A DNA stretch of 64,000 bases from Streptomyces sp. CB02980 (GTDB lineage: Bacteria > Actinomycetota > Actinomycetes > Streptomycetales > Streptomycetaceae): contig NZ_JACSCH020000006.1 of assembly GCF_014451325.2 (NCBI RefSeq), positions 124,001-188,000 on the forward strand, read 5' to 3'. Made by a program: the position numbers and the translations under genes. Under the pieces are notes generated by a model. The model had not been told where the DNA came from. It ran no database searches and saw only the letters and a list, made by a program, of their open reading frames with translations. Numbering within the stretch: position 1 is the first letter of the stretch; the number at the start of each line of letters is the position of its first letter. Shown piece by piece: positions 43,286 through 51,080 of the stretch.

Positions 43286-43879
43286 TCAGACCGTAATTGT
43301 ACGGGGCTTGTGGGCCGGTCGTGACGTCTCGTACGCCGCGATGTCGGCTTCGTTCTGAAGGGTGAGGCTGATGTCGTCGAGACCGTTCAGGAGCCGCCAG
43401 CGCGCGTTCTCGTCGAGCTCGAAGTCGGCGTCGATCCCGGCGGCCAGGACCTTGCGCTGCTCCAGGTCGACGGTGACCTCGGCGGTCGGGTCGGCCTCGG
43501 TCAGCTCCCAGAGCGCGTCGACCGTCTCCTGCGGCAGGACCACGGTGAGCAGGCCGTTCTTCAGCGAGTTGCCGCGGAAGATGTCGGCGAAGCGGGCGGA
43601 GATCACGGCCTGGAAGCCGTAGTTCTGGAGCGCCCAGACGGCGTGCTCGCGGGAGGAGCCGGTGCCGAAGTCGGGGCCGGCGACCAGGACGGAGGCGCCC
43701 TGCCGCTCCGGGCGGTTGAGGACGAACTGCTCGTCCTTGCGCCAGGCCTCGAAGAGACCGTCCTCGAAGCCGTCGCGGGTGACCTTCTTGAGCCAGTGCG
43801 CCGGGATGATCTGGTCGGTGTCGACGTTGCTGCGGCGCAGCGGGACGGCCCGGCCGGTGTGCGTGGTGAAAGCTTCCAT
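43286..43879 (-). CDS. leuD: 3-isopropylmalate dehydratase small subunit
   Basis: A 197-residue LeuD subunit of isopropylmalate isomerase in leucine synthesis. VDTDQIIPAHWLKKVTRDGF and GPDFGTGSSREHAVWAL are characteristic. The ATG at 43879 is 6 nt after the leuC stop, so the two are co-translated. LeuC supplies the iron-sulfur cluster. Confidence 0.96.
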   Translation of the reverse strand: MEAFTTHTGRAVPLRRSNVDTDQIIPAHWLKKVTRDGFEDGLFEAWRKDEQFVLNRPERQGASVLVAGPDFGTGSSREHAVWALQNYGFQAVISARFADIFRGNSLKNGLLTVVLPQETVDALWELTEADPTAEVTVDLEQRKVLAAGIDADFELDENARWRLLNGLDDISLTLQNEADIAAYETSRPAHKPRTITV

Positions 43880-43885
43880 GGTTCC

Positions 43886-45310
43886 TCAGACCCCCGCGGT
43901 GGTGGCGACGTCGGACAGATCGGCCGGGGAGGCCAGATGGCCCAGGACGGCGGTGGCGGCGGCGACCTGGGGCGAGACCAGGTGGGTCCGGCCGCCCTTG
44001 CCCTGCCGGCCCTCGAAGTTACGGTTCGAGGTGGACGCGGAGCGCTCACCGGGAGCCAGTTGATCGGGGTTCATGCCCAGGCACATCGAGCAGCCCGCGT
44101 GCCGCCATTCGGCGCCGGACTCCTTGAAGACCTTGTCCAGGCCCTCCTCGACGGCCTGCAGGGCGACGCGCACCGAGCCGGGAACGACCAGCATGCGGAC
44201 GCCGTCGGCGACCTTGCGGCCCTCCAGCAGGGCGGCGGCGTTGCGCAGGTCCTCGATGCGGCCGTTGGTGCAGGAGCCTACGAAGACGGTGTCGACCCTG
44301 ATGTCGCGCAGCGGCTGTCCTGCGGTCAACCCCATGTACTCCAGGGCCTTTTCGGCGGCCAGGCGCTCCGAAGCGTCTTCGTACGAAGCCGGGTCGGGGA
44401 CGTTCGCCGAAAGCGGTGCGCCCTGGCCCGGGTTGGTGCCCCAGGTGACGAACGGCGCCAGGGAGACGGCGTCGATGACGACCTCGGCGTCGAAGACCGC
44501 GTCCTCGTCGGACTTCAGGGTCTTCCAGTACGCGACGGCGGCGTCCCAGTCCTCGCCCTCGGGGGCGTGGGCGCGGCCCTTCAGATAGGCGAAGGTGGTC
44601 TCGTCGGGGGCGATCATGCCCGCGCGGGCGCCGGCCTCGATCGACATGTTGCAGATGGTCATCCGGGCCTCCATCGAGAGCTTCTCGATGGCGGAGCCGC
44701 GGTACTCCAGGATGTAGCCCTGGCCGCCGCCGGTGCCGATCTTGGTGATGATCGCCAGGATCAGGTCCTTGGCGGTGACGTCCTCGGGCAGCTCGCCGTC
44801 GATCGTGATGGCCATGGTCCGGGGGCGGGCCAGCGGCAGCGTCTGGGTGGCGAGCACGTGCTCGACCTGGCTGGTGCCGATGCCGAACGCCAGCGCGCCG
44901 AAGGCGCCGTGCGTGGAGGTGTGCGAGTCGCCGCAGACGACGGTGGTGCCCGGCTGGGTCAGGCCCAGCTGCGGTCCCACCACGTGGACGACGCCCTGCT
45001 CGACGTCGCCCAGCGGATGCAGCCGGACGCCGAACTCGGCACAGTTCTTCCGGAGGGTCTCCAGCTGTGCGCGGGAGACCGGGTCGGCGATCGGCTTGTC
45101 GATGTCGAGGGTCGGGGTGTTGTGGTCCTCGGTGGCGATGGTGAGGTCGAGGCGCCGCACCTGCCGGCCGTTCTGGCGCAGACCGTCGAAGGCCTGGGGG
45201 CTGGTCACCTCGTGCAGCAGGTGCAGATCGATGAAGAGGAGGTCGGGCTCGCCCTCGGCGCGCCGGACGACGTGGTCGTCCCAGACCTTCTCCGCGAGTG
45301 TCCTACCCAT
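43886..45310 (-). CDS. leuC: 3-isopropylmalate dehydratase large subunit
   Basis: A 474-residue subunit with the [4Fe-4S] cluster, seen as cysteines in VGSCTNGRIEDL and CSMCLGMNPDQL. GDSHTSTHGAFGALAFGIGTS is the aconitase-family signature. The ATG at 45310 has a good GGAGGG site. It forms leuC-leuD and is divergent from ndgR, whose product is known to control leuCD in Streptomyces. Confidence 0.96.
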   Translation of the reverse strand: MGRTLAEKVWDDHVVRRAEGEPDLLFIDLHLLHEVTSPQAFDGLRQNGRQVRRLDLTIATEDHNTPTLDIDKPIADPVSRAQLETLRKNCAEFGVRLHPLGDVEQGVVHVVGPQLGLTQPGTTVVCGDSHTSTHGAFGALAFGIGTSQVEHVLATQTLPLARPRTMAITIDGELPEDVTAKDLILAIITKIGTGGGQGYILEYRGSAIEKLSMEARMTICNMSIEAGARAGMIAPDETTFAYLKGRAHAPEGEDWDAAVAYWKTLKSDEDAVFDAEVVIDAVSLAPFVTWGTNPGQGAPLSANVPDPASYEDASERLAAEKALEYMGLTAGQPLRDIRVDTVFVGSCTNGRIEDLRNAAALLEGRKVADGVRMLVVPGSVRVALQAVEEGLDKVFKESGAEWRHAGCSMCLGMNPDQLAPGERSASTSNRNFEGRQGKGGRTHLVSPQVAAATAVLGHLASPADLSDVATTAGV

Positions 45311-45393
45311 CGCTTTCCCTCCGGCCGACGTCTACGCCGGCACAACTAGAGACCCGTTTCGCGGGCCGTTGTGCGGCCGCCTCACCAGAGTGA

Positions 45394-45436
45394 CAAGTTC
45401 CGCAGGAAATTGAACTTGCGTTTCACAGAGTGAGAC
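45394..45436. promoter_or_regulatory. Candidate NdgR operator between leuC and ndgR
   Basis: CAAGTT (45394-45399) and AACTTG (45413-45418) form a 6-bp inverted repeat, and GTTTCAC-AGA-GTGAGAC (45420-45436) forms a near-perfect one 14 nt before the ndgR start. They are the best operator candidates in this divergent spacer; assignment to NdgR is inference. Confidence 0.5.
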
Positions 45437-45450
45437 GCGAATATCGTTGC

Positions 45451-46167
45451 ATGGACAACTCTAGCGGCGTAGGCGTTCTCGACAAGGCAGCCCTTGTCCT
45501 GAGCGCCCTGGAGTCCGGTCCGGCCACCCTCGCAGGACTGGTCGCGGCGACGGGACTCGCACGACCCACGGCACACCGACTGGCCGTGGCACTGGAACAC
45601 CACCGGATGGTGGCGCGTGACATGCAGGGCCGGTTCATCCTCGGACCGCGCCTCGCGGAGCTCGCCGCCGCGGCCGGCGAGGACCGCCTGCTCGCGACCG
45701 CGGGCCCGGTTCTCACGCATCTGCGCGATGTCACCGGCGAGAGCGCCCAGCTCTACCGCCGGCAGGGCGACATGCGCATCTGCGTGGCGGCCGCCGAGCG
45801 GCTCTCGGGTCTGCGGGACACCGTCCCCGTCGGCTCGACGCTGACGATGAAGGCCGGCTCCTCGGCGCAGATCCTGATGGCCTGGGAGGAGCCCGAGCGG
45901 CTCCACCGCGGGCTCCAGGGCGCCCGCTTCACGGCGACGGCCCTGTCGGGCGTACGGCGCCGCGGCTGGGCCCAGTCGATCGGTGAGCGGGAGCCGGGCG
46001 TCGCGTCCGTCTCCGCGCCCGTACGCGGCCCGTCGAACCGCGTGGTGGCCGCCGTCTCGGTCTCCGGTCCGATCGAGCGTCTGACGCGCCACCCGGGCCG
46101 TATGCACGCCCAGGCCGTCATCGACGCCGCGGCCCGTCTCTCCGAGGCGCTCCGCCGCACCGGCTGA
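45451..46167 (+). CDS. ndgR: IclR-family regulator NdgR
   Basis: A 238-residue DNA-binding regulator. Residues 4-62 form the IclR winged helix (GVGVLDKAALVLSALESG, TGLARPTAHRLAVALEHHRM); the C-terminal 170 residues are the effector domain. Its length, start (MDNSSGVGV) and location opposite leuCD match NdgR of S. coelicolor, which controls leucine and other amino-acid genes, linking them to growth and antibiotic production. The ATG at 45451 lacks a strong ribosome site. A start 7 codons upstream is possible but less likely. Confidence 0.92.
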   Translation: MDNSSGVGVLDKAALVLSALESGPATLAGLVAATGLARPTAHRLAVALEHHRMVARDMQGRFILGPRLAELAAAAGEDRLLATAGPVLTHLRDVTGESAQLYRRQGDMRICVAAAERLSGLRDTVPVGSTLTMKAGSSAQILMAWEEPERLHRGLQGARFTATALSGVRRRGWAQSIGEREPGVASVSAPVRGPSNRVVAAVSVSGPIERLTRHPGRMHAQAVIDAAARLSEALRRTG

Positions 46168-46256
46168 CGTTCTCCCTGCCCTCTGTTCGTACCGGCCCAC
46201 CGCTTCAACGCCGCAGCGGTGGGCCGGAGTTGTCCGTAGGCACGGCACCGAACAGC

Positions 46257-46290
46257 GAAGAAGCCCTCCCCCGAAGGGAAGGGCTTCTTC
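46257..46290. terminator. Terminator between ndgR and the tRNA cluster
   Basis: An 11-bp stem (46257-46267 with 46280-46290) with a further CCC/GGG inner pairing. It follows ndgR on the plus strand and also lies just beyond the last tRNA on the minus strand, so it probably serves both. Confidence 0.8.
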
Positions 46291-46296
46291 GTTCTG

Positions 46297-46369
46297 TACC
46301 CCCGACCGGATTCGAACCGGCGCTACCGCCTTGAGAGGGCGGCGTGCTAGGCCGCTACACAACGGGGGC
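46297..46369 (-). tRNA. tRNA-Glu (CTC)
   Basis: A 73-nt cloverleaf on the minus strand with anticodon CTC in the loop CTCTCAA. The acceptor stem is GCCCCCG paired with CGGGGGT (first pair G-U), and the T arm contains GGTTCGAATCC. It is the first (5'-most on plus) of three identical Glu tRNAs. Confidence 0.97.
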
Positions 46370-46373
46370 CTTT

Positions 46374-46388
46374 GCGGATCAGATCCGC
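46374..46388 (-). other. Conserved hairpin in the first Glu-Gln spacer
   Basis: GCGGAT (46374-46379) pairs with ATCCGC (46383-46388) around a 3-nt loop. A matching hairpin with a compensatory change lies at 46730-46745 in the second spacer. Confidence 0.55.
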
Positions 46389-46410
46389 GGGTGCAGATGA
46401 GCTCTGCGAG

Positions 46411-46482
46411 CTGGCCTACCTGGACTCGAACCAAGAATGACGGTACCAGAAACCGTAGTGTTGCCAATTACACCATAGGCCA
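46411..46482 (-). tRNA. tRNA-Gln (CTG)
   Basis: A 72-nt cloverleaf on the minus strand: acceptor TGGCCTA with TAGGCCA, discriminator G, anticodon loop TTCTGGT, T arm GGTTCGAGTCC. Actinobacteria generally form Gln-tRNA from Glu-tRNA(Gln) by the GatCAB amidotransferase, so this tRNA is probably first charged by GltX. Confidence 0.96.
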
Positions 46483-46496
46483 TGGTGGTTACACCG

Positions 46497-46569
46497 TACC
46501 CCCGACCGGATTCGAACCGGCGCTACCGCCTTGAGAGGGCGGCGTGCTAGGCCGCTACACAACGGGGGC
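46497..46569 (-). tRNA. tRNA-Glu (CTC), second copy
   Basis: Identical in sequence to the tRNA at 46297-46369, with the same flanks, spaced 14 nt from the neighbouring tRNA-Gln. Confidence 0.97.
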
Positions 46570-46653
46570 CCTAGCGATCCCACCCGGCCGAAACCGGGTG
46601 ATGTCACCGTAGATCCACCGGGAGCTACCCAAGTGACCTACAGGATGGATCTG

Positions 46654-46726
46654 TACCCCCGACCGGATTCGAACCGGCGCTACCGCCTTGAGAGGGCGGC
46701 GTGCTAGGCCGCTACACAACGGGGGC
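46654..46726 (-). tRNA. tRNA-Glu (CTC), third copy
   Basis: The mature sequence is identical to the other two Glu tRNAs. An 84-nt spacer separates it from the second copy; it is followed (on plus) by the second hairpin-Gln unit. Confidence 0.97.
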
Positions 46727-46729
46727 TTT

Positions 46730-46745
46730 GTGGATGCCTATCCAC
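46730..46745 (-). other. Conserved hairpin in the second Glu-Gln spacer
   Basis: GTGGAT (46730-46735) pairs with ATCCAC (46740-46745) around a 4-nt loop. Compared with the hairpin at 46374-46388, one C-G pair is replaced by T-A on both sides, so pairing is preserved. Confidence 0.55.
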
Positions 46746-46768
46746 GGGTTGCAGATGAGCTCTGCGAG

Positions 46769-46840
46769 CTGGCCTACCTGGACTCGAACCAAGACTAACG
46801 GAACCAGAAACCGTCGTGCTGCCAATTACACCATAGGCCA
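46769..46840 (-). tRNA. tRNA-Gln (CTG), second copy
   Basis: A 72-nt cloverleaf with the same anticodon as the other Gln tRNA, differing at a few anticodon-stem and variable positions (for example the ACGGA rather than ACGGT segment). It would be the promoter-proximal gene of the minus-strand cluster Gln-Glu-Glu-Gln-Glu. Confidence 0.96.
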
Positions 46841-46932
46841 CCGGAACAACGTCCCCACCAGGGGGATCTTGCTCGGCTTGCGCTTTTCGGGTTCTTGCCT
46901 TTCGGCTTGTTCCCCTCGGCGCAGAAAGAACA

Positions 46933-47655
46933 TTACCCGAAGGTGGACGGTGCTCCAAAACGGGTATGGCCTCCGAGCAGGGCCGGGAGCTGGCGGAGGT
47001 CGGTGATCCGGTTCAGCTCGGGCCTGCCCCCGGTGTCCGCGCGGTCCAGCCAGATGCCCCGCAGCCCCGCCTCCACGGCGCCCCTGGCGTCGATGTCCGG
47101 CTGGTCCCCCACGTACGCCACCTCGCTCGGGCGCAGGTCAAGGGCGGTACAGGCGGCGTGGAAGGCCTCCACGGCCGGCTTGGCCACCCCGAGCTCCGCC
47201 GCGCACAGGACGGCCTCGAAGCGGTCCCGTACACCGAGGACCCGCAGCTTCCGGTCCTGGTTGTGGAGGCTGGAGTTGGACAGAATCCCGTGACGATAGT
47301 CATCGGCCAGCAGGTCGAGAACGGGGAGGGCGTCGGGGAAGAGCTCCCAGGCCGCCTCGTAGTGGGAGACGTACCGCTCGAACCAGCCGTCGGCCTCCGC
47401 GGCGGTCAGGCCGGGCTGCGCCAGGAAGTCCCGGACGCGCTCCCGCCGCTGCTCCTGGAAGTCGACCCCGCCGGCCTCGAAACGGCGCCAGTGGAGCGCG
47501 GTCAGCTCCCGCCAGCGGCCGAGGGCCTGGTCGACGGATGCGTATCCGTCGACCAGGCCCTCGGCCGTCAGGTGCGCGCTCATGCCGACGTGGTCGGCGC
47601 GGGCGTAGTCGAAGATCGTGTCGTCGACGTCCCACAGCACCGCGCGGATGGTCAT
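46933..47655 (-). CDS. HAD-superfamily hydrolase
   Basis: A 240-residue haloacid-dehalogenase-fold phosphatase. The nucleophile motif DVDDT is at residues 9-13; motif III lysine is in ELGVAKPAVEAF and the motif IV acidic pair in VGDQPDIDARGA. The ATG at 47655 was chosen to give this N-terminus; the frame is open much further upstream but overlaps the DUF4241 gene. It lies 26 nt downstream of the DUF4241 gene. Substrate unknown; small phosphorylated metabolites are likely. Confidence 0.88.
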   Translation of the reverse strand: MTIRAVLWDVDDTIFDYARADHVGMSAHLTAEGLVDGYASVDQALGRWRELTALHWRRFEAGGVDFQEQRRERVRDFLAQPGLTAAEADGWFERYVSHYEAAWELFPDALPVLDLLADDYRHGILSNSSLHNQDRKLRVLGVRDRFEAVLCAAELGVAKPAVEAFHAACTALDLRPSEVAYVGDQPDIDARGAVEAGLRGIWLDRADTGGRPELNRITDLRQLPALLGGHTRFGAPSTFG

Positions 47656-47681
47656 GGTCCGACCGTACCGCGCGGCGGCGG

Positions 47682-48329
47682 TCAGGCGGGGGCGAAGCGG
47701 AAGACGCGGAAGTCGGTGACGAAGCAGACGGCCCCGCCGTCGGCGGCGCGGCCGATCCAGGTCGGGTAGCAGCCGTCGCCCCAGCCCGAGCCGAAGACGG
47801 CGACGGTGTGGCCGTCCGCCCCCTCGGCGAGGAAGGCCGTCGGGCCGGGCGGCCCGCTGTCCATCGCCTCCCAGACGACACCCTCCTCGTCCTCGGTGCC
47901 GGGGAAGGCGTGGTGGGCGGAGGCGTCGAGGAAGCAGCCGACGCCGGCGTCCACGCCGTAGCCGAAGAACTCGCCGTCGGCGAGCTCCGCCAGGTCCTGG
48001 CCGGGGACCAGGGCGGGCTCCCAGCTGACGGCGGGGGCGTCCCGGACCACCAGCCGGGCGGCGGCGATCACGCGGTTCCGGAAGGGGTGCTCGACATCGG
48101 CCACGACGGTCTGGACCGGGTAGCTCCCGGGCGGGACCGTGACGGTGAAGGGCGCGGGCCGCTCGTCGTCGTCCCCGAGGTGGACGACCGGGTCGCAGGC
48201 CACCAGCCGCCCGGTGGGCAGGCCGAGCTCTCCGAGCTCCGTCACGGTGAAGGCGGCGCCCCCGCCCCCGGGCGGGGCGGCGGCTCCCGCCGTGAACCAG
48301 CGGGTGCAGTCCGGTGGGGTCGAAGTCAT
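47682..48329 (-). CDS. DUF4241-domain protein
   Basis: A 215-residue protein with the DUF4241 pattern: LPTGRLVACDPVVHLGDDD, VPPGSYPVQTVVADVE, a Cys in GYGVDAGVGCFLDA, and SGWGDGCYPTWIGRAADGG. Function unknown; the family is widespread in actinobacteria. The ATG at 48329 is clear. It lies between gltX and the HAD gene on the same strand. Confidence 0.8.
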   Translation of the reverse strand: MTSTPPDCTRWFTAGAAAPPGGGGAAFTVTELGELGLPTGRLVACDPVVHLGDDDERPAPFTVTVPPGSYPVQTVVADVEHPFRNRVIAAARLVVRDAPAVSWEPALVPGQDLAELADGEFFGYGVDAGVGCFLDASAHHAFPGTEDEEGVVWEAMDSGPPGPTAFLAEGADGHTVAVFGSGWGDGCYPTWIGRAADGGAVCFVTDFRVFRFAPA

Positions 48330-48358
48330 GAACCGAGGCTAGGGGGTGGGTACGACAG

Positions 48359-48393
48359 CGAGGGGCGGCGGCCTCTGCGGCCGCCGCCCCTCG
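48359..48393 (-). terminator. Terminator downstream of gltX
   Basis: A perfect 15-bp stem (48359-48373 with 48379-48393) with a 5-nt loop, between gltX and the DUF4241 gene on the minus strand. Confidence 0.8.
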
Positions 48394-48410
48394 TCGCGTT
48401 GCGGAAGCCG

Positions 48411-49886
48411 TCAGGCGGCGAGCTTCGCCAGAGCCGCGTCGATGCGGGTCAGGGTCTTCTCCTTGCCCAGGATCTCCAGGGACTCGAAGAGCGGCAGGCC
48501 GACCGTGCGGCCGGTGACGGCCACGCGGACCGGGGCCTGCGCCTTGCCGAGCTTGAGGCCGTGGGCCTCGCCGGCGGCCAGCACGGCGTTCTTGAGGGAC
48601 TCGGGGTCGCTCCAGTCGGCGCCTTCGAGCTTCTCGCGGGCGGTGGTGAGGAGGGCCGCGGGCTCGCCCTTCATCGCCTTGTCCCACGAGGGCTGGTCGA
48701 AGACCGGCTCCGACAGGAAGAGGAAGTCCACGTTGGCCGTGATGTCCGAGAGGACGGTGACGCGGGTCTGGGCGTGCGGCGCGATGGCCTCCCAGGCGGT
48801 CCGGTCGAAGTCCTCGGGCGCCCAGTTGGCGAAGGGGGCCCGCAGCCAGGGCTCGCAGGCCTCGGCGAACGCCTTCACGTCCAGCATGCGGATGTGGTCG
48901 GCGTTGATCGACTCGGCCTTCTTGAGGTCGAAGCGCGCCGGGTTGGCGTTGACGTCGGCGATGTCGAACTTCGCCACCATCTCGGGGATGGTGAAGATGT
49001 CCTGGTCGGCCGAGAAGGACCAGCCGAGGAGCGAGAGGTAGTTCAGCAGGCCCTCGGGGAGGAAGCCGCGCTCCCGGTAGAGGTTGAGGGAGGCTTCCGG
49101 GTCACGCTTGGAGAGCTTCTTGTTGCCCTCGCCCATCACGTACGGCAGGTGGCCGAAGGAGGGGATCTCCTTGGCGACGCCCAGCTCGATGAGCGCCTTG
49201 TAGAGCGCGACCTGGCGGGGGGTGGAGGAGAGCAGGTCCTCGCCGCGCAGGACGTGGGTGATCTCCATCAGGGCGTCGTCGACCGGGTTGACCAGGGTGT
49301 ACAGCGGGGCGCCGTTGGCCCGGAGGATGCCGTAGTCCGGCACGTTCTCCGGGGTGAAGGTGAGCTCGCCGCGGACCAGGTCCGTGAAGGTGATCGGCTC
49401 GTCGGGCATCCGGAAGCGGACGATCGACGCGCGGCCCTCGGCCTCGTACGCCGTCTTCTGCTCGGCGGTGAGGTCGCGGCAGTGGCCGTCGTAGCCGGAG
49501 GGGCGGCCGGCGGCGCGGGCGGCGGCGCGGCGCTCGTCGAGCTCCTCGGTGGTGCAGTAGCAGGGGTACGCGTACCCGCCGGCGAGCAGCTTGTCGGCGA
49601 CGTCCTTGTAGATGTCCATCCGCTGCGACTGCCGGTACGGGGCGTGCGGGCCACCGACCTCCGGACCCTCGTCCCAGTCGAGGCCGAGCCACTTCAGGGA
49701 GTCGAGCAGCTGGTTGTACGACTCCTCGGAGTCGCGCGCAGCGTCGGTGTCCTCGATGCGGAAGACCATGGTGCCCTCGTTGTGCCGGGCGAAGGCCCAG
49801 TTGAAGAGGGCGGTGCGGACCAGACCCACGTGGGGGTTGCCGGTCGGCGAGGGACAGAAACGGACGCGGATGTTCGCGTTAGCCAC
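48411..49886 (-). CDS. gltX: Glutamyl-tRNA synthetase
   Basis: A 491-residue class I synthetase. HIGH motif at residues 19-22 (NPHVGLV, here HVGL) and KMSKS-equivalent KLSKR near 256-260. In Streptomyces it is expected to be non-discriminating, charging both tRNA-Glu and tRNA-Gln with glutamate. The GTG start at 49886 overlaps the fumarylacetoacetase-family gene by 8 nt. It is encoded close to the tRNA-Glu/tRNA-Gln cluster on the same strand. Confidence 0.95.
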   Translation of the reverse strand: MANANIRVRFCPSPTGNPHVGLVRTALFNWAFARHNEGTMVFRIEDTDAARDSEESYNQLLDSLKWLGLDWDEGPEVGGPHAPYRQSQRMDIYKDVADKLLAGGYAYPCYCTTEELDERRAAARAAGRPSGYDGHCRDLTAEQKTAYEAEGRASIVRFRMPDEPITFTDLVRGELTFTPENVPDYGILRANGAPLYTLVNPVDDALMEITHVLRGEDLLSSTPRQVALYKALIELGVAKEIPSFGHLPYVMGEGNKKLSKRDPEASLNLYRERGFLPEGLLNYLSLLGWSFSADQDIFTIPEMVAKFDIADVNANPARFDLKKAESINADHIRMLDVKAFAEACEPWLRAPFANWAPEDFDRTAWEAIAPHAQTRVTVLSDITANVDFLFLSEPVFDQPSWDKAMKGEPAALLTTAREKLEGADWSDPESLKNAVLAAGEAHGLKLGKAQAPVRVAVTGRTVGLPLFESLEILGKEKTLTRIDAALAKLAA

Positions 49887-50673
49887 GCTTGATCACCCTA
49901 TTGGTGAGAGTGCCGATGCCTTCGATGGTGACGGCGACCTCGTCGCCGACGTTGAGGGGGCCGACCCCGGCGGGGGTGCCGGTGAGGATGACGTCTCCGG
50001 GGAGCAGCGTCATGGCCTCGGTGATGTGGACGACCAGGTCCTCGATGGAGCGGATCATGTCGCTCGTCCGACCCAGCTGGCGCTGTTCGCCGTTGACCGT
50101 GGCCTGGATGGTCAGGTCGCTCGCGGCAGCGATGCTCAGGTCCGTCTCGACCCAGGGTCCCAGCGGGCAGGAGGTGTCGAAGCCCTTGGCGCGGGCCCAC
50201 TGCTTCTCGCGCTGCTGGGCGTCGCGGGCGGTGACGTCATTGGCGCAGGTGTAGCCGAAGATGACGTCCTTCACGCGCTCGCGGGGCACCTCGCGGCACA
50301 TGCGGCCGATGACCACGGCCAGTTCGGCCTCGTGGTGCAGCTCGTTGGAGAAGGAGGGGTACTCGATGGCGTCGCCGGGGCCGATCACCGAGGTGGTGGG
50401 CTTGAAGAAGGCGACGGGAACGTCGGGGACCTCGTTGCCGAGTTCGGCGGCGTGCTCCGCGTAGTTGCGGCCGATGGCCACGACCTTGTTGGGGAGCACG
50501 GGCGGCAGGAGCCGTACCTTGCTCAGCGGGACCTTGGTGCCGCTGAGCTCGAAGTCGGTGTACGGGATGCCCTTGATGATGTCGAGGACGAGGCCGCCGG
50601 ACTCGACGGTTCCCTCGCCCTCGACGGCGCCGAAGGCCACATTGCCGTCGATGGAGAATCTGGCGATGCGCAC
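49879..50673 (-). CDS. Fumarylacetoacetate hydrolase-family protein
   Basis: A 264-residue FAH-fold enzyme. Metal-binding pattern ELHHEAELAVVIGR, GYTCANDVTARDAQ, and GTPAGVGPLNVGDEV are characteristic. The family includes fumarylpyruvate hydrolases and oxaloacetate decarboxylases; the substrate is not settled. The GTG start at 50673 has AGGGG upstream. It overlaps gltX by 8 nt, indicating co-transcription. Confidence 0.85.
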   Translation of the reverse strand: MRIARFSIDGNVAFGAVEGEGTVESGGLVLDIIKGIPYTDFELSGTKVPLSKVRLLPPVLPNKVVAIGRNYAEHAAELGNEVPDVPVAFFKPTTSVIGPGDAIEYPSFSNELHHEAELAVVIGRMCREVPRERVKDVIFGYTCANDVTARDAQQREKQWARAKGFDTSCPLGPWVETDLSIAAASDLTIQATVNGEQRQLGRTSDMIRSIEDLVVHITEAMTLLPGDVILTGTPAGVGPLNVGDEVAVTIEGIGTLTNRVIKRG

Positions 50674-50801
50674 GAGTGCTGTCGCCCCTCACTTGGTGCT
50701 GGCTGGAGTCTGACGCTCCAGGCTAACGCGGCGCGGGGCGGCCGACCGGCGATGTCACCGGGCCCGTGACAAGGATGACGCGGGTGGCTCCGGGGGTGGC
50801 G

Positions 50802-51080
50802 TCAGCGGGACGCGGAGGCGTACGGCTGGGGCTGGTACGGGGCCGGGGGCTGCATGAGGACGGTGCGGCGCGGGTTGGCCGTCTTCGCCGGCAGCTCGAC
50901 CGCGTACTCGGGCAGGGCGACCCTGCCGAGCTCTGCGGCGTCCGAGAGGTGGACGAGGGTGGAACGGCGGGGGTTGGCCGTGGTGCCGGGCGTCGTCGTC
51001 TTCATCGCGGTGATCTGACCTTGTTCCGGAACGGGCGCCGCGTTCGGGCGCGAGGGGGTGTAAAGCGTCAGGCTAAACAT
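50802..51080 (-). CDS. Unassigned 92-residue protein with duplicated TANPRR motif
   Basis: A small soluble protein, Thr/Pro/Gln/Arg-rich, starting MFSLTLYTPSRPNAAP. It contains two copies of a short motif: TANPRRSTL near residue 34 and TANPRRTVL near residue 67. The motif resembles a kinase site (RRST/RRTV). The C-terminal QPPAPYQPQPYASASR is Tyr/Pro-rich. I do not recognise a family. The ATG at 51080 follows GAAGGGAA. It is divergent from cvnA1 across a 496-nt spacer. Confidence 0.65.
   Translation of the reverse strand: MFSLTLYTPSRPNAAPVPEQGQITAMKTTTPGTTANPRRSTLVHLSDAAELGRVALPEYAVELPAKTANPRRTVLMQPPAPYQPQPYASASR

Noticed and set aside
45311..45450. T-box or leucine attenuator upstream of leuC
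   Set aside because: No T-box sequence, no leucine-rich leader peptide and no terminator-like hairpin were seen in the leader.
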